Below, piece after piece: positions 1 through 5,001 of a stretch of DNA of 5,239 nt. The notes below the pieces were generated by a model, which saw nothing but the letters and a program-made list of their open reading frames with translations, was not told the origin of the DNA and did no database searches. The stretch spans positions 1 to 5,239 of the forward strand of contig CAJABS010000037.1 in assembly GCA_903938075.1 (NCBI GenBank). The letters are read 5' to 3'. How positions within the stretch are numbered: position 1 is the stretch's first letter; the number at the start of each line of letters is the position of its first letter. Made by a program: the position numbers and the translations under genes. The DNA is from an uncultured Chloroflexota bacterium. GTDB lineage: Bacteria > Chloroflexota > Limnocylindria > Limnocylindrales > Limnocylindraceae.

Positions 1-1565
1 CGTTTCTTCGAGATCATCCAGTCGCTCATATTGCGGAGCCAGTCGAGCTCGCGATCGTGCCCGAACGAGGGGAGCCACGAGATGTTGTCGACGACATCCA
101 TGATCTGATAGCGCAAGCTCCCCGCCTTCTCGGCGGCAGTCAACTGCACACGTGGCTTCTCATAGGTTGCGCCCATGCTGATAAACCACTCGTCGACGAG
201 GCGGAAGGCGAGCGGCGTCGCGCAGCGCCAGCAGTGCGGATAGCGGTGCGTGATCTTCTCTCGGCGCAGCAAGCTGCCACTCTGTTCAAGGGCAGCGAAG
301 ACAAGGTCTGCAACAGCGAGCCAATCCTTTCCGCTGAGGTCGTTGAATCCCGGAAGGTAGGTGCCACTCTCATCAATTGGCGCAATCATCGGCAGGCCTT
401 CGGTGATACAAAGTGCATGGTCCTCACTACCGCACGCAGGGGCGATGTGCACGATGCTTGTCCCCTCCTCAGCGCCAACGTCACTCCACGAAATGACGCG
501 ATGCGCGGCTCCGTCAGCGCCGAGTGTCTCGGTTACGGCTGGGGCGGAATCAAAGGTGGCGCGATAGCGCCACCCAATCAACTCACTCCCCTGCTTGGTA
601 TCGAGCACCTTGGCGCGAGGGGCGCCGCCACCGAGTGCAGCGACGCGGCGCGATGCACCAATCCACATCTTTCGTCCGTCAAATTCCACCAGCTCGTACG
701 AGAGGGTTGGATTCACCGCGGCGGCGACATTGGCCGGAATCGTCCACGGCGTCGTCGTCCAGGCGAGCAGCTCTTCACCAGGGCGATCAACGAGAGGGAA
801 ACCGAAGTAGGCCGAAGGGTCGTCGCGATCGGCGTAGCCCTCCGTCATCTCATGCTGGCTGATTCCCGTGCCGCACCGTGTGCACCACGGCATGCTGTCA
901 CTCCCCTTGTAGAGCCAGCCACGCTTATTGCATTCGGCGAGGAAGCTCCAGATCAGATCGTTGTTCTCATCTGAGAAGGTGAAGTACGAGCCGCCAATCT
1001 CAGGTGAGCCGAGTTGTCCGATGAGCGCCTCTGGGGCGCCCCGCACCGCGCCAGCGGCGCCTGCGATCTCCATCTCACGCTCTGGTGCGTCGCCCAGTGC
1101 ATCGCGCAGGCGTAGGAGATCAGCCGGGTCGTTCCAATCCATCCACATGCCGAGTCGGATCGACTGCTCGGTCTGTCGAGCGGCGTAGGTGAGCACGCGC
1201 TGCTTGCAGAGTCGGATGAACTCAGCCAGGCCACGCTCTTCGATCTGTCGCTTTGAGGTAAGTCCGAGCTCTTTCTCAACGTTCACCTCGACCCAGAGCC
1301 CTTGGCAGTCGAACCCCTGCTGCCAGCGCAGCTCGTGTCCGAGCGACGCGCGGAAGCGCTGGAAGAGGTCCTTATAGGTACGACCCCAAGCGTGATGAAC
1401 GCCCATCGGATTGTTTGCGGTGATTGGGCCATCGAGGAAGGACCAGGGTTCGCCGCCAGCCGTCTGCGCGCGGAGGCGCTCAAATGTCCCCTCGGCACGC
1501 CAACGCGCCAGCATCTGGTGCTCCAGGCTGATCAGGTCGGGCTTCGAATCAACAGGGTTGAACAT
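1..1565 (-). CDS. ileS: Isoleucyl-tRNA synthetase, N-terminal half (partial, runs off left edge), GxHH-motif variant
   Basis: This cytoplasmic class I aminoacyl-tRNA synthetase charges tRNA-Ile with isoleucine using ATP. The minus strand reads open for 521 codons from ATG at 1563-1565 to the window edge, about half of the usual 1000-1050 residues. Visible parts: the N-terminal FNPVDSKPDLISLE start typical of the family; the catalytic-fold entry FLDGPITANNPMGVHHAWGR (residues 43-62), in which the HIGH motif is GVHH (55-58); DCQGLW (86-91) in place of the usual DxHGLP; a Cys pair WCTRCG (227-232); the CP1 editing domain with TTTPWTIP (270-277) and GSED, whose Asp382 aligns with the conserved editing aspartate; CWRCATPL; and DWMISKK at the edge (515-521). 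KMSKS and the anticodon-binding domain would lie outside the window. CWRC and WCTRCG point to the IleRS2-like type. The start fits the family N-terminus, but no Shine-Dalgarno precedes it (the mRNA reads CTCCTCTCA before ATG). The gene is divergent from the LCP gene. Identity is secure; the mupirocin-resistance phenotype is inferred. Confidence 0.97.
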   Translation of the reverse strand, partial: MFNPVDSKPDLISLEHQMLARWRAEGTFERLRAQTAGGEPWSFLDGPITANNPMGVHHAWGRTYKDLFQRFRASLGHELRWQQGFDCQGLWVEVNVEKELGLTSKRQIEERGLAEFIRLCKQRVLTYAARQTEQSIRLGMWMDWNDPADLLRLRDALGDAPEREMEIAGAAGAVRGAPEALIGQLGSPEIGGSYFTFSDENNDLIWSFLAECNKRGWLYKGSDSMPWCTRCGTGISQHEMTEGYADRDDPSAYFGFPLVDRPGEELLAWTTTPWTIPANVAAAVNPTLSYELVEFDGRKMWIGASRRVAALGGGAPRAKVLDTKQGSELIGWRYRATFDSAPAVTETLGADGAAHRVISWSDVGAEEGTSIVHIAPACGSEDHALCITEGLPMIAPIDESGTYLPGFNDLSGKDWLAVADLVFAALEQSGSLLRREKITHRYPHCWRCATPLAFRLVDEWFISMGATYEKPRVQLTAAEKAGSLRYQIMDVVDNISWLPSFGHDRELDWLRNMSDWMISKK

Positions 1566-1573
1566 TGAGAGGA

Positions 1574-1584
1574 GCGTGCCACGC
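1574..1584. repeat. 11-bp inverted repeat GCGTG-C-CACGC
   Basis: Two perfect 5-bp arms flank one central base, lying 9 to 19 bases upstream of the ileS start codon. As DNA it could be a small operator half-site pair. As RNA the one-base loop makes it a poor hairpin by itself. No regulator can be named, and a chance occurrence in GC-rich DNA is possible. Confidence 0.35.
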
Positions 1585-1603
1585 CACCCCTGACATGGCA
1601 AAC

Positions 1604-1617
1604 GGGGGGCACCCCCC
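1604..1617. repeat. G6-CA-C6 palindrome in the ileS/LCP intergenic region
   Basis: Six G, then CA, then six C. In RNA on either strand this can fold into a very GC-rich stem with a short loop. It lies 46 to 59 bp upstream of the leftmost base of the IR-to-ileS side (counting back from the ileS ATG at 1565 it begins at 1604) and ends 28 bp before the LCP ATG. No T-run follows on either strand, so it is not a standard terminator. It may be an operator or a leader hairpin of the ileS mRNA; the function is unknown. Confidence 0.5.
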
Positions 1618-1632
1618 TTCTCCGCAAGGCGG

Positions 1633-1638
1633 TATGGT
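1633..1638 (+). promoter_or_regulatory. Possible -10 box (TATGGT) for leaderless transcription of the LCP gene
   Basis: TATGGT fits the TANNNT -10 pattern and ends seven bases before the ATG at 1646, the spacing seen when transcription starts on the A of the start codon. No good Shine-Dalgarno lies at the normal distance from that ATG; the AAGG at 1626-1629 is 16 bases away. No -35 box is recognisable. A competing reading is that AAGG serves an ATG at 1634 only four bases downstream, adding four residues to the protein. Confidence 0.3.
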
Positions 1639-1645
1639 TCCCGTT

Positions 1646-3283
1646 ATGAGCCAACCGACTGAGACTCCACGACGCTCAGCCTTCGCGGCAGCCGTCTTTT
1701 CGCTCCTCGTCCCAGGGTTCGGCCACCTCTATGAGCGGCGCTGGAGAGCGGCACTCCTCTTTCTCGCTCCCCCCACCCTCATCTTGGCGCTCGTCAGCGG
1801 AATCGTCGTGGCCGATGGGCTGCCCGGCCTCGTCGGCCTCCTGATCACGCCCTTTGGGCTGAGTGCAGCCGGCATCCTCAACATTCTTCTCGCCGTCTGG
1901 CGTGGGGTTGCGGCGGCTGATGCCTGGCGCTGGGCCGTGCGCCGCGAGAGTGGGGCTCGCGCCATCGGCGTCTCGCTTGCTGGCCTGAGCATCTCGCTGA
2001 TTGCCGCCCTCTCACTGCATCTGGTCCTGGGCAGCTATGTCAGCACCGCGTCGGAACTCGTTGGCGGCATCTTCTCCTCCGGCACCGTGACACCCGGTGC
2101 AACCCCTGCGCCGCGCTGGGATGGGAAGGAGCGCCTCAATGTGCTCCTCGTCGGCATTGACCAACGTGGCGACAGCACCTCCTTCAACACCGACACCCTG
2201 ATCGTCGCGAGCGTTGACCCAGTGAACGGAACGGTCACCATGTTCAGCATCCCGCGCGACACCGTTGACTTCCCTGTCCCCGCGAGCGCCCAGCGGCTCT
2301 ACGGGGCCACGTACGGCAACAAGATCAATTCGTACTACGCATCAGCGAGTCGCAATCCCAACGTATTCCCTGACGGCCCAATGCCCGCCCTTCGCGAGAT
2401 GCTGGGCAACTTCTACGGTATGAAGATCGATTACTCACTGATGGTGAACTTCACCGGCTTCCAAGAGATTGTGGATGCCCTGGATGGGGTGCGTATCACC
2501 GCGAGAAACCCAGTAACCGATGACTCGTACCCCATTGGTGGTGGCAGGTACGCACGCATTCATGTTCTGGCTGGTGTGCACGCTATGGATGGCGCAGAGG
2601 CGCTGATCTTTGCTCGCTCACGACACGGCAGCTCCGACTTTGATCGCGCCGCTCGACAGCAGCAAGTGATTTCGGCGATTCGGGCGCAGAGCGATATGGC
2701 GGCGATCACGCGAAACCTCCCTTCGCTTGCAGCGGCACTCAAGGATTCTCTCAAGAGCGACTTCCCCCAGCAGGATCTCCCGCTCCTCTTAGACCTCATC
2801 GCGCAGATTGACGCTGGGAGCATTCGCAGCCTCGTCTTCACGCCGCCGACCTACCAAACGGTCGGATCCGATAGTCGCGGGTACATCATCACCCCTGATG
2901 TCGCGAAGATTCGTGCCGCGGTGCAGCAAGCCTTTACCGCTCAGCCAACCAAAGAGGAGCGTGAGGCTGACGCAATCGCCAGGGAGGCGGTGCGCATCTG
3001 GGTGCTGAACGGTACTGGGAGAAAGGGTGAGGCAGGAGTTCTTGCGACGGCGCTCAGCCGTGCCGGTCTTGACGCTTCGGCACCAACGACCATCACACCA
3101 GGTGAGATCGGTCTCCTTAAGACACGATTCATCGTCTTCAACGGGGCCGAGCAGCGGATGCCAGTCTCCCTCGCCTTGCTTGAGCGCCTCCTCGGCATGA
3201 AGGCAACGCTCATCGATGACGCGTCCGTCACGGTTGATGTTGAGATCATTACTGGCGCCGACGTACCGACCATCACCCCCTAG
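1646..3283 (+). CDS. LytR-CpsA-Psr (LCP) family cell-envelope protein with multi-pass N-terminus and LytR_C domain
   Basis: LCP enzymes transfer glycopolymers from lipid carriers to the cell wall or other envelope acceptors, on the outer face of the membrane. The protein is 545 residues from ATG 1646. Residues 12-29 are hydrophobic and contain PGFGHLY; probable membrane helices are 36-57, 60-84 and 107-131. Arg-rich loops (31-34 and 86-105) suggest they stay inside, which places the rest outside. The LCP domain (about 164-340) shows NVLLVGIDQR (Asp172), NTDTLIVASVDP (Asp183), SIPRDT (Arg204, Asp205), KINSYYA, and ARSRHGSSDFDRAARQQQ with Arg324, Arg326, Asp331, Asp333, Arg334 and Arg337, all family residues binding the polyprenyl-phosphate head group and metal. 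A LytR_C domain follows at about 449-535, with RIWVLNGTGRKGEAGVLA. An in-frame TTG at 1565 is rejected as start because it overlaps the ileS start codon and adds a low-complexity lead. The acceptor and glycopolymer are unknown. The gene ends 13 bp from the converging ilvE stop. Confidence 0.93.
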   Translation: MSQPTETPRRSAFAAAVFSLLVPGFGHLYERRWRAALLFLAPPTLILALVSGIVVADGLPGLVGLLITPFGLSAAGILNILLAVWRGVAAADAWRWAVRRESGARAIGVSLAGLSISLIAALSLHLVLGSYVSTASELVGGIFSSGTVTPGATPAPRWDGKERLNVLLVGIDQRGDSTSFNTDTLIVASVDPVNGTVTMFSIPRDTVDFPVPASAQRLYGATYGNKINSYYASASRNPNVFPDGPMPALREMLGNFYGMKIDYSLMVNFTGFQEIVDALDGVRITARNPVTDDSYPIGGGRYARIHVLAGVHAMDGAEALIFARSRHGSSDFDRAARQQQVISAIRAQSDMAAITRNLPSLAAALKDSLKSDFPQQDLPLLLDLIAQIDAGSIRSLVFTPPTYQTVGSDSRGYIITPDVAKIRAAVQQAFTAQPTKEEREADAIAREAVRIWVLNGTGRKGEAGVLATALSRAGLDASAPTTITPGEIGLLKTRFIVFNGAEQRMPVSLALLERLLGMKATLIDDASVTVDVEIITGADVPTITP

Positions 3284-3286
3284 GGG
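3277..3286. repeat. CCCCTAGGGG palindrome at the LCP stop codon
   Basis: A perfect 10-bp palindrome spans the TAG stop codon of the LCP gene (3281-3283). It has no loop bases and no T-run, so it is not a convincing terminator. It is the only symmetric element at the junction of the two convergent genes. Confidence 0.3.
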
Positions 3287-3296
3287 CTGATCAGAG

Positions 3297-4235
3297 TTAG
3301 TAGATCGGCGTGAGCCAGTGCTTGTAAGCGGGCACCTTGCCGCGCACAGCATCGAAGTAGCGGCTCTGGATTCGCTTCGTTAGTTCGCCAATCTTCCCCG
3401 TGCCAACGGAGCGGTGATCAACCTCGATGACTGGCGACACCTGCGCGCCCGTCCCCACGAGGAAGATCTCATCAGCGATGTAGAGCTCGCTGCGGTCGAT
3501 CTGTCGCTCCGCGACAGGGATGCCGAGCTCTGCCGCAATCTCAATGATGCCCGCTCGGGTGATCCCCTCCAGGATGTCGTCGTTCACGCCAGGGGTAATG
3601 AGCTTTCCACCACGCACCATGAAGAGGTTCTCAGCCGAACCCTCGGAGACCTTCCCCGCCTCGGTGAGCACGATTGCTTCGTCAAAGCCGTTCAGTCCCG
3701 CCTCACTCTTGGAGAAGGCGCTGTTCACGTAGTTACCGGCAACCTTGGCTCGCGCCGGAATGGCTAGGTCAGAGGTGCGGCGCGTGGCCACGGTCGCGCA
3801 ACGGATCCCTGTCGCGGTGTCGATGTAATCGCCAAACGGGACAGAGATGACGTAGAGATCGTTCTCGAGACCGTGCAGCTTTACCCCGATCGCCTTGGTG
3901 CTCTTGTAGACGCTTGGCCGAACGTACACGTCCTCTTTAAAGGCGTTCCGCTTCAGCAGCTCGACCACGATCCCTTTGACCGCCTCCACCTCTGGGAGCG
4001 GGTCCATGAGCATGATCTTGCAGGAGGAGCGCAGGCGCTCCAGGTGCTCGGTGACCTTCAGCGCATAGAGCTGCTGCTCGTCCGCGTTCCAGTAGGCACG
4101 AATCCCCTCGAAGGTTGCCGTGCCGTACAGGAACGCGTGCGTCATCACGCTTACCTTCGCGTCGGCCAACGGTCGGAAGTCACCCTCTAGATAGGCGGTG
4201 ATCCCGTCGTACTCGTTGCCCGTGCTCTTCGCCAT
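3297..4235 (-). CDS. ilvE: Branched-chain amino acid aminotransferase (EC 2.6.1.42)
   Basis: This PLP-dependent fold-type IV enzyme moves the amino group between glutamate and the 2-oxo acids of leucine, isoleucine and valine: the last step in making these amino acids and the first in breaking them down. The 312 residues match the usual length of about 300-310. Seen in order: FLYGTATFEGIRAY (35-48); HLERLRSSCKI with Arg67 for the phosphate; VRPSVYKS (105-112); ARAKVAGNYVNSAFSKSEA (161-179) with Lys164 as the Schiff-base lysine; GKVSEGSAENLF (194-205), with Glu198 expected at the pyridine nitrogen; EGITRAGI (223-230); and GTGAQVSPV (261-269), where many homologues have GTAAEVTPV. AGAGG lies 9 bases before ATG 4233-4235. 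The gene starts 20 bp after the rpsR stop and so probably shares its transcript. D-amino-acid transaminase and ADC lyase are relatives, but the EGIRAY and RPSVY motifs favour BCAT. Confidence 0.95.
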   Translation of the reverse strand: MAKSTGNEYDGITAYLEGDFRPLADAKVSVMTHAFLYGTATFEGIRAYWNADEQQLYALKVTEHLERLRSSCKIMLMDPLPEVEAVKGIVVELLKRNAFKEDVYVRPSVYKSTKAIGVKLHGLENDLYVISVPFGDYIDTATGIRCATVATRRTSDLAIPARAKVAGNYVNSAFSKSEAGLNGFDEAIVLTEAGKVSEGSAENLFMVRGGKLITPGVNDDILEGITRAGIIEIAAELGIPVAERQIDRSELYIADEIFLVGTGAQVSPVIEVDHRSVGTGKIGELTKRIQSRYFDAVRGKVPAYKHWLTPIY

Positions 4236-4255
4236 GGTTCGCGCCTCTACCGGAC

Positions 4256-4525
4256 CTAGCCCTGGTGCTGCGGTGCGTATGGCAAGAGCGCCATCTGCCG
4301 AGCGCGCTTGAGCGCTGCGGTCACTTCACGCTGATGCTGCGCGCAGGTGCCGGTCTTGCGACGTGGCTCGATCTTGGCGCGGTCCGAGAGGTAACGGCGG
4401 AGACGGTTGATCTCCTTGTAGTCAATGTAGCCCTGCTTGTCGCTGCAGAACGAGCAGACGCGGCGACGTCGCCCTGCTCCGAACTTGTCATCACGCTTCT
4501 TGAATCGCTTTGGTGCCTCAGGCAT
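4256..4525 (-). CDS. rpsR: 30S ribosomal protein S18 (zinc-ligand C+ form)
   Basis: S18 is a small-subunit protein that binds as a pair with S6 on the platform near 16S rRNA helix 22. At 89 residues it has the normal length. A basic tail of about 22 residues leads to CSFC (Cys24, Cys27), then IDYKEINRLRRYLSDRAKI (34-52), PRRKTGTCAQHQRE (Cys61, His64) and the typical end KRARQMALLPY. Cys24, Cys27, Cys61 and His64 form the Cys3His set of the zinc-binding C+ version of S18; many bacteria carry a form without these residues. The start is supported by GAGGAG at 4532-4537, six bases before ATG. The gene lies 32 bp after the ssb stop and 20 bp before ilvE, in the common rpsF-ssb-rpsR order. Confidence 0.98.
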   Translation of the reverse strand: MPEAPKRFKKRDDKFGAGRRRRVCSFCSDKQGYIDYKEINRLRRYLSDRAKIEPRRKTGTCAQHQREVTAALKRARQMALLPYAPQHQG

Positions 4526-4557
4526 GGTGTGCTCCTCTCAATTCGATGTTGTTGGGA

Positions 4558-4998
4558 TTAGAACGGTAGGTCGTCAAGATCGCTTGGCGCCGACTGGGAG
4601 CTCTCTTCTGGAGCGCCCTGGCTCGGTGCAGACGATCGAGGCGCCCGTGGCGCGTTCGGATCAGCGTCTGGATTTCGATCGACGATGACGACCTCGCTTG
4701 CGAGGATGTCGAGCGCGACGCGCTTCTCCCCCTCTTTCGAGTCGTACAGGTCAACCTGCAGACGGCCCTCGGCGTAAACCTTGCGCCCCTTGCGGAGCCA
4801 CTCAGCCAACTTCACCGATCGCTCACCAAACATGATGACGCGATACCAGGTCGTCTTATCTTCCCAGTCGCCGCCAGCAGCCTTGCGGCGCTCGTTGGTG
4901 GCAACGCGCATCTCGAGGCGCGGCTTCCCATCGGCGGTGTACTTCAACTCTGGGTCGGCACCAAGGTTCCCGATGATGCTGATCTTTGCGAACGACAT
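4558..4998 (-). CDS. ssb: Single-stranded DNA-binding protein
   Basis: SSB coats single-stranded DNA during replication, repair and recombination and recruits partner proteins through its acidic C-terminal tip. It usually acts as a homotetramer. Of 146 residues, 1-106 form the OB fold: ISIIGNLGADPELKYTADGK, TNERRK (34-39), KTTWYRVIMFGERSVKLAEW (48-67) with the DNA-stacking aromatics near Trp51 and Phe57, then RKGRKVYAEGRLQVD. Residues 107-139 are a short Pro/Ser/Ala linker, and the protein ends DLDDLPF, the interaction tip (DDxPF). GGGGAG at 5005-5010, six bases before ATG 4996-4998, fixes the start and lies inside the 3' end of rpsF, whose stop is only 3 bp away; this suggests translational coupling. 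Confidence 0.98.
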   Translation of the reverse strand: MSFAKISIIGNLGADPELKYTADGKPRLEMRVATNERRKAAGGDWEDKTTWYRVIMFGERSVKLAEWLRKGRKVYAEGRLQVDLYDSKEGEKRVALDILASEVVIVDRNPDADPNAPRAPRSSAPSQGAPEESSQSAPSDLDDLPF

Positions 4999-5001
4999 CG
5001 A

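Larger units (their letters stand above)
1566..1645. promoter_or_regulatory. Divergent ileS / LCP-gene intergenic region
   Basis: This 80-bp region separates the start codons of two divergently transcribed genes, so it should hold at least part of both promoters and any shared operator. It contains a perfect G6-CA-C6 palindrome (1604-1617), an 11-bp inverted repeat GCGTG-C-CACGC (1574-1584), and on the plus strand a TANNNT-type hexamer TATGGT (1633-1638) seven bases before the LCP start. No clear TTGACA/TATAAT pair was found on either strand. Calling it a promoter region rests on gene orientation, not on recognised boxes. Confidence 0.55.

Noticed and set aside
57..974. Long plus-strand open frame of 305 codons
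   Set aside because: It lies fully antisense to ileS, whose minus-strand frame gives unambiguous family motifs throughout. The plus-strand translation has no recognisable domain and a composition typical of an antisense GC-rich frame.
1566..1600. T-box leader for ileS, suggested by AGGGGTGGCGTGGCACGC on the minus strand
   Set aside because: The first part resembles the AGGGTGG of the T-box core, but the ACCGCG part is not intact, no terminator or Shine-Dalgarno-sequestering stem is evident, and no specifier loop was recognised upstream, where the DNA is the LCP coding region.
1604..1617. G6/C6 palindrome as a Rho-independent terminator
   Set aside because: It lies between two divergent starts, so no transcript ends there, and no T-run follows on either strand.
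1565..1645. Upstream TTG start for the LCP gene, extending it by 27 residues
   Set aside because: The TTG overlaps the ileS start codon, has no fitting ribosome binding site, and the added segment has no family similarity. ATG at 1646 leads straight into the hydrophobic N-terminus.
2789..3352. Minus-strand open frame of 187 codons, and the frame at 2941-3276
   Set aside because: They are antisense to the LytR_C part of the LCP gene and, for the first, also cover the end of ilvE. Neither has a recognisable motif.
3414..4190. Several plus-strand open frames opposite ilvE
   Set aside because: ilvE has all family motifs on the other strand; these frames are shadows of it.
4518..4754. Minus-strand frame overlapping the 3' end of ssb, and plus-strand frames over 4265-4688 and 4781-5233
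   Set aside because: All overlap ssb, rpsR or rpsF in other frames and give Arg/Ser-rich or otherwise unrecognisable translations.
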